In this document: positions 51,752-64,000 of the stretch, in pieces | Layout of the letters: each line of letters begins with the position of its first letter | Numbering within the stretch: the first letter of the stretch is position 1 | Source of the DNA: Larimichthys crocea | Taxonomy: Eukaryota; Chordata; Actinopteri; Sciaenidae | DNA: 64,000 bases | Direction of reading: 5' to 3' | Assembly: GCF_000972845.2 (NCBI RefSeq) | Contig: NC_040018.1 | Span: 19,551,868-19,615,867 of the forward strand | The notes under the pieces: generated by a model | Told to the model about the DNA's origin: nothing | What the model saw: the letters and a program-made list of their open reading frames with translations, nothing else | The model's database searches: none | Made by a program: the position numbers and the translations under genes

Positions 51752-54700
51752 TCATTCATGTCTTGTCGAGTTATATTCCATCTTCACTACTTTGGGAGCA
51801 TCAGCAGCTTTTTGTTTAGTGGGGGTCTTTCTTCCATCTTGCTCAGTCTTCCTGGGAATTCTGGGGCTGCCAGCAGCTTTCCTGCCGGTCTGAGGGCTGG
51901 AGGAGCCGGCAGCCATTTTGCGCTGAAGTAACGGGCTCTTGGAGCTCTTGGGCTTCACTGGTGTCAATAAAGAGTCCATGACCTTTAGTGACCTCAGGCT
52001 GAGCAGACCACAGAAGTAGTTACACTGGTGCTGGGAGACAAACAGCTCAAAAACTTTGGGATTCCCTTCAACAGACAGACCTTGATGCCTGCAGCAACAC
52101 AAAACAAAACAAGTCGTTATAGTTATGATTGGTATAAATGTAAATTGCCTGTAAAATTTAGTTTTCACAGTATAATTTGCAAAAACAACACAATACAAAT
52201 ATACAGACCCTGTCGATTTGACTGAAATTCCAACATTGGTGATCTTAGTGTCAACACCTGCAAAATAACACCATGCAATTACTTTATTTATTCCAATGTA
52301 ACAGACATGAAATGTGGATTGTCACCGCATTCACTCCAGCATGAAAACATTTAAATGCAAACTGAGTACCTTGGGCACAACATACTTTAAACTATATAAC
52401 AAACTGTGTGTAATGGACCTGATGATGTGTTCAGTACACATTCTTCTTTTAACTTAAGACAAGGATTGAAAAGGTAAAAATGTAGGCAGCTTGGCACACA
52501 AGTTTGGTAAAGGAAAAACAACAATATCACTTTGCCCTGTTGTATTCAGGTATCAGCCTACCCTCCAATCGAGTGAGTAGCAGATTGCCATTGGTCCACT
52601 GAAAGATCCAGTGCTGCAGAGCACAGCACTTCTGCTCCACCTCAGAGCCAGTCCTCATATCTATTCTGCCTGCATGATCCAGAACAGAGTACTTCTGATA
52701 GACTCCTGTAAGATCAGCCTCCACTGTGGCATAAGGGACAGTGTTTGCAGGTCGGTAGATCATGTAAACTGGAATCACCCTGTGTAACAAAGATTGTCAT
52801 GATGTGAATGACCTTTAGTAAGGTTAAATGGTCCATGCACCACAGTACAATAGTACTCAAGAGGGTGTTAACTTTGGTGAAGAGTAAACTGATTGTACTC
52901 ACTCAAGAGAAGGACCAAAGTGTTCAATCACTCTTGCCTCTGCTGAGAAAATTTTGCAGTATTCACGAGCCAAGTTCTGAATTTTACACTCCTGTATCCA
53001 GAACATTGGAGAATAGCCAGTAAAGATAAGATCAACCTACAGCCGTATATTTATTCAATCTCCATTTGTTTAGTGCCTCGGTGATCTTATGTGGGTGGCA
53101 CCTGACTGATTCTTTTTAATCCTGAATTTGTCAGTATACTGAATGAATTTAATAAGATACAAATAAGTTACAAAATCAAACCTTATTCTCACATACCTGC
53201 TTGGTAATGTCCAGGTTCCTGTCTATGAGGCAGCTTTCTCCTTTGCCTCCGTAGGCGATGGGGTTACGTGCTTTAATGATACATGTGTTTCCAGACTCAA
53301 ACACAGGCTCCAGCCCATAAATGACTTTTGCCCTCCAAACTTTATGTGAGCAGCCATCACCAATATGAGATTCCTGCATCATTATACGGCCAAAGAATTT
53401 GTTACCCCAGATGCCAGAATCGCCCACACCCTTGCTGAATATCAGGGGTGTCATTTCGATTTCTTCTCCAACTGCATATAGAAGAATGTAAGAATGGCAG
53501 TCAGAAAAAGCATTTGGGCCAGCATGTGACGTTGGAAAAAGTGTGATCTAAACATGTAAAATCTCATCTTACCGCCAAGGTCCTCACGTAAGGACATTCC
53601 AGCCAAGACTGCAACACAGTGAGAGAGCACATGAGACTTGTTGTAGCCCAAACATGCAGGAAAAAATATTTATTTTATGCCAAATGTAAGGTAAACAAGT
53701 ACATACTATCAGCACTGAGAAGACAGTCTGTTGAGTCCGTCCCATATTCATTAGTGATTGTGCATCCATAAACTCCAGAGTCTTTGCATGATGCCTGAAG
53801 AATGGCAAGGTTGACCTGAGTTTCATCCCCTGCACTGAGAAACAAACAAATCAAATGATTTTGAATGCTTCAGTATGGTATATGTGTGTTAATTGAAAAT
53901 AATAACTTGAATGAACAATAAGTGTTTGTTCAAGTTTGCAGAAACATGAGTAAAATTCAGTCTTACAGTATATAAGTGATTACTACATGGAGTAAATGGC
54001 ATTTTTTTCTTGCTAAAAAAACAGCAATATTTTATAGAAAGTAATATGTGTGTAAGCATCTTTATAAATATCTAATGTCTTGTGAATCTGCAGATTAATT
54101 TTATAGTTACTCTAGAAACTTACTTTCTTTTGATCTGAGTGACCCCCTCTTCATTTCTGTACCATTTAATTGTAGAGTCACTGAGAACGTTGAAGAACTG
54201 GCACCACAGTTTCAAGTGTCCTGAGGCATCTGCAAAAGTTTCAGCCCTGATCTTACGAATAACCTGAGGAGCTGTCAGGAAAGAGACCCAACATAAATGA
54301 CATAGTGAAGATACACACTCTGCTATGTTCTAATTATCAAGCAACCTGTATGTATATCAGTGTCATGCAGTGTATAATTGGATTAGATAAAGATATAAAC
54401 AGGACAGCAGTGTAAACAGTGTTATTAGTGTTTTTCAGTGCTAATGCGCTATACATTACATACATACATTATATGGTGGAGTGAAACCTACAACAACCCA
54501 CAACTGTGTGCCAGGAAACAGTGAATGAGGATGTATACAAAATATTGACAGTTCACCAGCCTGTGCACCTTGTGGTGAGTGAAAAGCAGTTCTTCTCTTT
54601 GGTTTTGCACATTCAGTGTGCTAAATTCAGCTTACACACCACTGGCTTTACAAACAGCAAAAACATACGAACATATATGTGTCTGTCTCTAAGTGTGTGC

Positions 54701-57700
54701 ACTGCTGCTGTCTGCCACATTGTCTTTTTTGATACGAAAAGTTGAAAAAAAAATTATATGCCAGCTATGATAAGAATTTCTAGCAATTTCTATTAAAGCA
54801 ACATTTAAAAATACTGTAACAACACGAAGACATTTTACCTTTGAATGGGTCGTGCTTGTCCTTATCCGTAGGTTTCCCCTCAGTTTTGGCCATGTGGATC
54901 TCCTCAGTGGACTGCTGGCTTGGTGCTTGAATCTCAGGTGTCATCTTCTTTCTGTTCAATAGTGGAGAACGCTTTTCTAAAGGAGGTGTTTGCTCACCAG
55001 GGAGCTGCAGAAGAGGTGACCGTCGTGACAGGCTTGGGGATGTCGAGAGGTTCACAAGACTTGGGTTAAGCTTGCTGCTCTGTATAGAAAGTTCCTTTTT
55101 CTGTGTTTGGGTATTGACTGGTGATGTGGCCTCTGTGGTCTCTTCAGATTTGGCCTTGGGTACTAGGATTTTGCGTCGGGCCCCAGACGCCAGTTCTTGT
55201 GCAGTAGCAGAAGGGATGGGAGAAACACAATTTCTTCTCTTTAACAATGGACTAGCCTCAGGAGTTGGACTGGTTAAGGAGTCCGTCCTTGAAAATTCCT
55301 CAACCACAGAGCTGTCCTTCTGAATATGTTGAAGATTATTCTCTTGTGTATCGGTGTCAACCACACTTTTAGTGGGAAACTTTTGTACACTCGGCAAAGA
55401 ATTGTTTTTTGTGTTGTGTTCTTCCATTTTGTATTGATCTAAAAGTCCTTCAGTGATCCCCCTTTCAGTTTTGCTGTTGAGTTTAATCTCTGAGCTTAAT
55501 TTTTGTATAAATTCGATGTCTTTACCTTGAACAGGTTTATCTTTGGCATGCTTCAAAATAGTAATATTTGACTCTTGACCACTGGTCTCTATAGGCGTTA
55601 CTGTAAGTGGAGTCACAGCTTCTTGACTGACAGTTCCAGATAGGCTTGAAACCAGAGTTGATACATCTGCTTCCTGGCAAATGTCCATAACTCCCTTATA
55701 TTTTTTGGCACTGCCAACACGTCCTGCAGTCTCTATAGTGGTGCCAGTGTCTACAACAGGGATAGGTGGGATTACAAGAGGTTTTTGTAAAGCCTGAACA
55801 GGTGGTGAAATTACACCTGGAGTCTGACTTTGTTCCTCATCAGTTTTATTTAGCAGGCGATAAACCTCCATAAGGGTTTCCTTTATATTTTTTGGGGGAG
55901 CATCGTCAATACTCGTCTCAGTTTTCCTGTCAGGCATTGACTTCTTCACTTCTGTTTTACTTTTGCTGTCGTCATCTTTTATCGCCTTACAAGTTTCAGT
56001 AGAAGTTGCAGTTGGCTGTTGTACAAAGTCAGCATGGACCGGTATGGTGGTCAATGAATTTGCTAGTGTGGACTCAAGAGCCTTTATTTGTGATCTCAAA
56101 AGTTCAGCTACAGATATGACTTTTGTTACAGGTTTTTGAATTTCCTGCAAATCTTTAATTTGGACTTGGGATACATTTGTGTTTTCTGGAGTTTTTGTTT
56201 GGAGTGGAAAAGCAGGCTCAAATAAATCGGATTTCAAATTGTGTAATTCTGAATGAGTTTCCTCTCCCATTTTTGATATATGCTCATTATTCTCCACGTC
56301 GATAACATCTCTGTCTTTGTTTCCTGCATCTTTGGTCTTATCGATTTCATTGTTGAGAATCATATGAAGGGTAGCACTTTCAGTCTCTATCTCAACTATC
56401 TTCTCACTTGGGGCGATACTGTCAGACTGCACTAATAACTTATCTACCTCCTTACTCTCTATCTTCTCATTAACTTGTATTTCTGTCCCTTCAACAGTTT
56501 TTATAGCTATATCAACTTGGCTTTGCTGGGTGGTGGGCGAAACGTTACACCCTTGGGTGTTCTCACCACCACCAGGGCTTTGGACGGGTGACTTCTGTAG
56601 GTCTGTAAAAAGGACCGCATGGCTTTCATTTGATCCCCTGGAATGATCCCATGTGTCCTGTGTCATTTTGTCAATGGCTGCTTGAAGAACACGATTCAAA
56701 GAAGGGGTCTCGATGTCATCTGTCATAGTCTCTCTCTCTGATGTCGTCTTTTGTGGTGGTTGTGTGTCCATTGTACACTGGTTGAGTGGACGCTCTAGTC
56801 CGACAGGTGCATCATTCCTGTTCATCTTTGTATGAGCCTGTGTAACCTAAGGACATAATACAAGCAGAGGTTTCCATGCTGTAAATACTTATTCCTTTAT
56901 CCATGGCTATGCTGCACATGGATAAACAATTTTAAAAACAGCAACTGGTAATCAGCAATACACAGAGTGTAATGGAAAGACAACAGAGCAAAGAAAATAG
57001 TTAGTGATGGTAAGTGGAAACCTTGCCTGAAACCTTGTCAGTTAAAAAAAAAAGTTAGGAGACCCATATGTAGGATTTAGTGACATCTAGTGGTGGACTT
57101 AGTGATTGTAACCACCTCGCTTGATCATCTTTAAACATCTGCCATATTGTTGTTTGCATTTATGTTAGTAGATTAGAAAGAGGCTTGAAAACAAATCTTG
57201 ATATTTCTTATTTCTTAAAGGTTCAGTGTGTAAGATTTAAAAGGCTCTATAATATGTAATATAATATGTCATTAGGGCAAATCTCCTATATCTAGAGATG
57301 ACCCAGGTCTTCTTCCTCAGGGTCCACGATGTTGAACCGCCTTGTAGCAATTTACAACACTAGATGCCACTAAGTCCTACAGACTGGGCCTTTAAACGTA
57401 TAGTGTCATTCCATCATGGATGAAATAGGCCATAATATAGCTCAAGTGTCATTATCTTTGTCTATATTCTGCCTCTATGTTCTTTAACTAAAAAAACTGA
57501 TTTCAAAGTAAATAACTATTAGAATGATACAATATACAGTCACTGTCATTATAAAATACATTCCTTTTGACATTGTGAGGCCTATTCACATGTAAGGTGA
57601 CTTTTTTATGTTTAAGTGTGGCCACAAAGGAATGTGAATCATTTTAAGAGGTACTTCAGCTGTACATTGTCTGCGCACCGGCGCTCATTGCCGTCAGTGT

Positions 57701-60700
57701 TGGGGCGATTGCATAAGCAGACAAGATTCATTCTCCAAATAGAAAAACAAGTGTCTCGTTAGAAAACAAGGCAATAAATTCTTCAATAAATGATTTATGT
57801 TATGATGACAGAATATAATGTATCTAAATTAGTTATACACACTTATTTATATAACATTATCAATCAGGTCACCATCACAAACGCCTTTATTCATTTTCAC
57901 TTTTAAAAGAATAAGTTGGACATTCTGGGAAATCTGCTTATTCGCTTTCTGGCGGTTAGATGAGATCACTCAGTCAATCCTCTCTAACGTGTATTTCCCA
58001 AAATGTGGAATTATTACTGGAAAGGAAATCAACTTAATCCATGTAATAGTACTAAAGAGTGCCAAAATCTTATAATTAAAAGATTCTCTCAGGCCTCTGC
58101 ACTTACAATATCAAATGCACTGCATTAATATACCTGCTGCGTCTGTCAACATGTGCGTCATTTAATTTTTGTCACACAGCAGGGCATACTTGTAAAAGCC
58201 ATAAATAGCTCCAGGTTGCTTGTGTTACTGATGAGGCCTCTGTTGGCAGCACAAAGCATTTATGAGCTCATGCGAAAAGGCTCACTCACCTCACTCAGCA
58301 GTGCTGGCTGAGACACAGACACAGCTTGTTGGCAAGGGCTTGTTTCCTTCTCGGGCAACTGATCTCCAGCCTGTTCACACGGACGCTGAGGTAAAACAGT
58401 CCTGCTCTCACACAGTATATTCACTGAATCAACGCCTCTGTGTGCTATTGATGCACCAGTAGAGGTAGTTGACTTTTCGTCTACATCCATGACTGTAACA
58501 TCTTCTGTTTTAGAAATGTCCTCCTTTGCTATGCGGAGGGTTTGTTGGGGTACTGCTACAGCACTTGATTGTAGTAGCATGTCTTGTAGTGTTGAGGTAG
58601 TGTGAGGATGTTGGTTCTGACTTTCTTTTGTATCTTTGTGTCCATCTGCCTCCTCAATCTTTGTCTTTGCAACCTCTTTACATTCAGTTCCTGACACAGT
58701 ATGGTTTGCAGATGTAAGAGGAGCAGGAAGTACCAAGGCAGTGATCTGCTCTTTCTGTGAAGCCACAGTTACATCCTTTTCAACCTTTGAAGGCATTTCA
58801 ACAAGTGATACTTCCTCTGTGTCTGATCTTTGATGTTGTTCTGTCACGTTTCTGGAGTCTGAATCCACAACTGGTGAACTAACAATGTTTTCTACTTCCA
58901 TAACCTCTTCCGAATTCCTCACAGACTGTACAGGATCCTTGCAGGCCAGAGCTGAAGAGGCAGAGGTCTCATCTTTTGCTCTTCTCTGCTCAGACGCCGG
59001 CAGTGCAGGTGCATCTGATTTTGCAACTTTGGCACTGTTAGATATTTTAATCTTCTTCTTGACAAAGGGAGTTTTGGGTTGGTGTGCAGTAAAAATCTTC
59101 TGGGCAGAGTCATATATATGTATCTCACTCTTTTCACTTCTCCTGTTCTCACTGATGGCCTGTCCTTTAATTACAGCAGACACTGCTCCATTAGTGATGG
59201 GGACTAGTTTTTCTTTCACCTCTTCCACAGTTGCTTCCTGTAATCTTGCCTCAGTTTCTGAAGCTACAACCTGATTGCTCTCCTCACTGCTCTCATCCTC
59301 CGTGGAGCTTGGGGTGCTGAGAAAGGCCTCCATTGTTGAGCGACGTTTTCTCTGTGTGCGGTCTGGACTGATGGTTCGTAGCGGCTCCTGGTTTTCTTTA
59401 CCTTCTGCTTCCCTGCGTCTGCTTTCAGCCTTTTGTTTAATTTTAGCAAAGTAGCGCTGGTGGATCTTGAACTCGTTCATTTCACCAACCTCCAGAACCC
59501 CAGAACAGGACACAATACCTTTAATGTTGCTGGCTGACGCCTGGTACATAGCTGCATCCTCCACAGTGCAACTGCAGAGAAAAGCCAATTTAAGTCTTAA
59601 TTGGTCTAATAATTCAAATTATATCAGGCAAATTGATTCTTGGCAAAAACAAAAGTAAACATTGCTGACAAGAAAAAAACACTGTGTTGGAAAAACTCTG
59701 TTCAGGGAGTAAGCTCTTTACTAATAGGTTTACTTAATGTTAGCAAGAATGTTGAGGCACTCTCTTGGTATTTTAGACTACTTCATAGTGGATATTATAT
59801 TAAATATTAGAACAATACACTGTGGTTTTGTTGAGTGCCCTCTACTGTGTAGTAATTTAAATTTCTTTATGAAAAATACAACGTCGATCTTGGTAGAACA
59901 AATGTAGCCAGATGTTATATCAGTGTTTACAAGCATACATACTTGTAAATGTGCAAGGAATGGTTTTGTCCATTGCGGAATATTTCATATTTAGGCAGTC
60001 CACAGTATCTGTCTAACTGCACATCATCCTTATACCAAATAACTTGAGGAGCAGGGTGTCCTGAAAAACAAAACAAAACAAAACAAAGGGCAAACGATGT
60101 CTATGTCTTGCTTCACCGCAGTGCAGCTTATGAAAATTACATTTTCCATGTAGGCTAAATTGTAAATAAATGTATTTCAAATGCTCAAGATGAATGAAAC
60201 CACTTGCATATTAAACCTTATTTCAGACGTGTTACATTAATTTGTTCTTTCACTTCCTGTTGTTACATTCTTCAAAGAATGCTACTCAGATTCTTTAGCA
60301 TTTACACTCTATTATTGTAAGTTCCTGTAATATATTACAAACTTCTGATATAAAGCCTTGCAAAGTGTTACTACACAATGTAACTTGTGAAGCAGTGTTT
60401 ACCTGTAACCACACAAGAGAACTTCACATTGCAATTCTCGGACACAGCTTTTGACTTGACGGTTGTTTCGAAGGAGGGCTGCGTTTCCTCAGTTAACTGT
60501 GCCATCATACTGCAGAGTGTGCTCCTGTGCAATAAAAGGGAGCTGTTTGTAAGTTTAACATTTTCCTTACATTGTTGTTTAGTGTACAGTATATGAGCAG
60601 ACTCAAGAGAAAAATGATTAGGTTGAATGTTTTATACAGTTGTTTAAATCAAAAAGTTCAGCCTTTAGCCAAAAGTTTGTGAAACTGTTTTACTTTAAAA

Positions 60701-62487
60701 TATAATTATAATCCAACTGATGAGTTTTCAAACTGAACACTGTCATTGTAATATGTGATGGGAAAAAAACTGCTGTTATTTTTCTCAAGACCTTCACTTC
60801 CATGCCCCATTACCTCTAGATGAGATTCTTCACATTGAAGTGCCAATGCTAGAAGCTAAGCAGCTTAGAGACAATCTCTGATTAAAACTCAAAATGTCTT
60901 ATAACAACTACCGTAGTGTAAACTGATTGCGGTCAGAGCTTTGAAGGTTAAATATGATTGAACATTTGAACATCACCAGAAAGAAAAAAAAAAACATGTT
61001 ATGTTACATATTCTGGGGATTGAAATCACCACCATGCTGTTTGTGATTTGATTTATCTAAACGTGTAATGATTTGTTGATCAGAGCCAAGTTTGAATTAA
61101 CGTCTTTAATCACATTAATAAATAATATTAGTTCATATAGATTAATAGATAATAAAATCTCAGACAAGATCTTAAAACCTTACTCTTATTTTTCTTAATT
61201 TATCAGACCACAAAAGAACCGTGTGATCTTTGACTTCCACAGTTCAGTATGACTAGTTATTTGTCTTTAGAGAGGTCTAATTAGTCCACATTATAATTAT
61301 AAAAATGAAAGTCATTATTATAAATATAATGGTTCAAGTATATTGAACCATTATCATCACACACATATCATAAAATAATGTTAATTGATGTGAACTTGCA
61401 TGCATATTGTATGAGCTTCATCAGCATGTATTTATTATGTGCAGCTGATCCATGTCTGGTGTTGACATCCATTTCAGTGTTAGTTTAAAGATACTGTTAC
61501 ACTTCACTGTGTGTTACTCATGATTAAGCAAAATAAACCAGACACTAACACTAAAGTCAGTCACACTTGTGTGTACATACAATATGGTTGACAACATCCA
61601 ATTTATCATTTTGCCATTACATGTTGACTTTCCACTGATCCAATTTATCATTTTGCCATTACATGTTGACTTTCCACTGTAATTTTTGCAGGAAATTGTA
61701 TTATTTTTAGCAGCATTTTCTCTTCATCATTGCAAGTTTTGGAAGCTGCCCACATCTATTGCCACAAAATCATCTTTGCATATAATTGTGCTGTTATAAC
61801 ACATGGATCGCACAAGTAATTGCCTTATTAAAGGTGAGAATATATATCCCTAAAATCCAATAATGCTGCATACCATCCTTCAAATAATGAAGGGTACATC
61901 AGGGCAGTATTAAACAATGTCTGTATCATCCATAGTTACTTTGGTCAAGCTGCTGTAAAAGCTGCCCTGAGCCACAGGCTATGAGAAAAAAAAATTTAAT
62001 TATTACCTCAAAAGACTCTTCATAGTCTATTCGTATGAACTGAGGTGTCATTAAAAAGTTGGTCCCAAAGGTCAACACCCCTTGTTATATGAACGAATCT
62101 TTCCATGCAGGAGAGCTGTTCTTAGTATATTGCTTTATGTGAAATGGGGCCCAAGCTGCATAACTGAGATGCTGTTCTTAATCAGCAGTTTATTTAAACT
62201 CTGGTGACCATGGCAACAAACAAAGAAATAACATGCTACACACGTACACCACATGTTAGGAACATCTCTAAGTATTGATTTATAGGGTACATGTTGGGCT
62301 AACATGGTATAGAGGTCTTTCAAGAGGTAGCACAGCACGCCGTGTTAGTGTCGGTTCTGTACCTGTTTTCTGGCCTCACATTAGAGATGTAACTGCAGCC
62401 ACTAGGCCGGCTACTCCCATTGGTATCATCCACACTGTTGGATCTGCCATTGCCAAGAGACGGGTGTGTTGCCCTCCGTGAACCCAT
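51752..62487 (-). CDS. alpk3: Alpha-protein kinase 3 (muscle Ig/alpha-kinase protein)
   Basis: Joined exons on the minus strand: 62363-62487, 60403-60524, 59943-60060, 58290-59571, 54839-56846, 54124-54271, 53707-53834, 53573-53608, 53197-53471, 52903-52991, 52562-52779, 52209-52257, 51752-52088. They total 4,935 nt and give 1,644 aa with all phases agreeing. The start MGSRRA has purine -3 and G +4. An Ig domain (about 52-146, YQASASNIKGIVSCSGVLEV) is followed by two long, low-complexity exons (residues 122-1218), a second Ig (about 1219-1320, KLWCQFFNVLSDS, GVYGCTITNEYG), an alpha-kinase domain (about 1335-1560) and a basic Ser/Pro tail. K1389 (CIIK) is kept, but the DLxG and TD aspartates are R1514 and N1524. 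ALPK3 is a cardiac and skeletal muscle protein of the M-band and nuclear envelope; loss causes cardiomyopathy in humans. Teleost paralogue a or b is not resolved. Confidence 0.95.
57217..57395. mobile_element. Non-autonomous fish DNA element (GTCCAGTGTGTAAGATT family), copy 3
   Basis: It starts AAAGGTTCAGTGTGTAAGAT and ends AGTCCTACAGACTGGGCCTT, diverged inverted termini of the family also seen at 24843 and 45563. It lies in alpk3 intron 4. Confidence 0.6.
61596..61679. repeat. Perfect two-copy tandem duplication, 42-bp unit
   Basis: Bases 61596-61637 are repeated exactly at 61638-61679 within alpk3 intron 1, about 700 bp from the first coding exon. Confidence 0.95.
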
Positions 62488-62892
62488 TTCCACCAGACAG
62501 AGGAATACTTAGGGGAAAAAAAATTTGCCAGGAAAAAAAAGTTTGTGTTGCCACTTTTTTTTTTTTTATCTTTCCAGAGAGATTAATGAGAGCTAAAAAG
62601 AAAACAAAGAGTGAAAACATTAAATACTGAAAACCTGGCCACAGATAAACTTGTTAAATTTTGACATAAGAAAAATAATATTGAGATTAAAAACAAACAG
62701 CAGGAGATGCTCTGTAAAACTAAACCTCTTTTACATCCTGTCCTATTAATTATTTACATTCAGCAGTTAATTTTACACAGTTAACTCACCATTCACAGGT
62801 TTCTTTCCCTCCTTTGACAGATACCCCACAGCACTGACTGACTTAAGGCACTGCAATTTCCCATCAAACATGAGCATGCGTAAACTGCTGGA

Positions 62893-62902
62893 CTATTTAT
62901 AG
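62893..62902 (-). promoter_or_regulatory. MEF2-type / TATA-like element upstream of alpk3
   Basis: CTATTTATAG is a full match to the MEF2 consensus. On the gene strand it reads CTATAAATAG, which could also serve as a TATA box. A donor-like site (GAATG|GTGAGT at about 62790) and an acceptor-like site (TTTCCCCTAAG at 62508-62509) would join a short untranslated exon to the start-codon exon. MEF2 control fits a muscle gene. Motif-based inference. Confidence 0.35.
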
Positions 62903-63604
62903 TTGGCCTGCAAATAGGCACAAGAGAACATCACACTTTCCAAAACTTTCTTTTGGACCATATTATATAAAAACAATAAACCAGCAACAACAAAATTAAA
63001 AGCCATGTAGTAAAAGGTCTGTACAGACACAAGAGAAATCCTTTTGTAAAATCCACAATGATTCCACATCAAATACAAGGTCATCCTAAGTTTGGGAGTT
63101 TCCCAAATAGGAAGAGAGGATTTAAAAAACAGGGTGAAGGTTTTTTTTCTAGTCTGTTATCAATGATTACATGCGCTCAGAGAACAGAGCGACCACTTGT
63201 GTGGTCAGTAGTTAGCTTTTCGCTCTGTGTACAGACTGTAATAAAGAATCATATGACCCTGTCAATCAGGAGAATGACGCCTTCGGTTTTAAGTCCATTA
63301 ATATGAGCACATTCTTTCAGTCATCCAGTCACACGAGGTTACTTTCCAGAGATAACACAGTGGAGTTACAATGACCTCTGTCTGCCAAAGCACTAGTTGA
63401 CACAGAGTTAGTAGCAAAACCTTACAAAAACAAAAAGCAAAATGCCACATTTTTTTTATGTTTGATTCTGTTTTGAGAAAGATAAAATGTTTATAATATG
63501 ATATAACGTAAGATGGTGAAACCTACCAAGCGCTCTGGCATGCATTGTCCACTGAGTGACAATTGCATTGGATCCCCAGAGGAAAAGCAGTAGGAATAGA
63601 ACAG

Positions 63605-63615
63605 CCTTATATAGG
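63605..63615 (-). promoter_or_regulatory. TATA / CArG-like element far upstream of alpk3
   Basis: On the gene strand the sequence is CCTATATAAGG, a good TATA box and one base away from the serum-response-factor CArG consensus. A donor-like TTG|GTAGGT follows about 80 bp downstream. It is an alternative first promoter for alpk3, 1.1 kb from the start codon. Unproven. Confidence 0.3.
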
Positions 63616-63699
63616 CAGATCCCATTGACTGCCAAAGAGCTCTTATCTTAACACAAGCATGCACATACACACAGCCTTGCACACTTACACAGACACACA

Positions 63700-64000
63700 C
63701 ACAGAGTCAGTGATTAACAGCTTTTTAGCAGCTTTTTTGTCCTTTACATGATATTTTGTTTTGTTTTTTATAACATGATTCATACAAATGTTTGGTACCC
63801 TGTTAACATTTTTTCTTCTCATCAAACAAATCTGAATTAACTAAAAACTATGACGTGTCAGCATTGCCTTTAAGAACGTTTTAGTTTCACTAACTCCTTT
63901 TTTGCCTGGCAAAAAAAAAAAAAAAACGGAAAACAAATCTCTGAACTGATAGCAACTGGCACAAGTGCTACTATGAATTACAGCTTCCTGAGTGTTCAGA
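63700..64000. other. Window end, no gene recognised
   Basis: AT-rich sequence with a poly-A run near 63911. No exon or RNA gene is visible. Confidence 0.5.

Noticed and set aside
58885..59274. 129-codon open frame on the plus strand
   Set aside because: It is the antisense shadow of alpk3 exon 4, whose minus-strand reading is supported by homology and splice phase.

Overview
The window is vertebrate nuclear DNA, almost certainly from a percomorph teleost. Genes are split into many short exons with GT-AG introns, long CA/GT, CT and AT microsatellites are frequent, and several interspersed repeats match families I recognise from bony fish. Five protein-coding genes can be reconstructed by joining exons whose reading phases agree. 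All five appear complete in their coding parts. I see no rRNA, tRNA, CRISPR, operon or prokaryotic element.

Layout. 1-4940 holds two copies of a 1.5 kb segment, one ending at a 10-N assembly gap, with a pogo-like miniature element between them. 4940-14118 has no gene and a dense microsatellite cluster (9.9-12.3 kb). pstpip1 (+) runs 14119-21812 in 15 exons and encodes 417 aa. tspan3 (-) runs 24306-27907 in 7 exons and encodes 253 aa; it faces pstpip1 tail to tail. A 26-bp minisatellite lies just upstream of tspan3. 28.6-33.5 kb has no gene. nmb (-), the neuromedin B precursor, occupies 33648-34486 in 3 exons. sec11a (-), the signal peptidase catalytic subunit, runs 36975-43677 in 6 exons and encodes 179 aa. 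43.9-51.0 kb is repeat-rich and gene-free. alpk3 (-) runs 51752-62487 in 13 exons and encodes about 1,644 aa. Its upstream region, with candidate muscle-type promoters, extends towards the end of the window.

The gene set matches two blocks of human chromosome 15 (PSTPIP1-TSPAN3 at 15q24 and NMB-SEC11A-ALPK3 at 15q25), here brought close together. The genes do not form one pathway. They are an F-BAR/SH3 actin adaptor of blood cells, a tetraspanin, a neuropeptide, an ER signal peptidase and a muscle M-band/nuclear-envelope alpha-kinase-like protein. The most interesting observations are: replacement of two canonical catalytic aspartates in the ALPK3 kinase domain; a TATA box that settles the neuromedin B start codon; an expandable CTTTT tract inside a 114-bp nmb intron; a near-perfect 35-bp hairpin; nested and recurrent fish transposons; and a probable false duplication at the assembly gap. 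I found no clearly new biological system.
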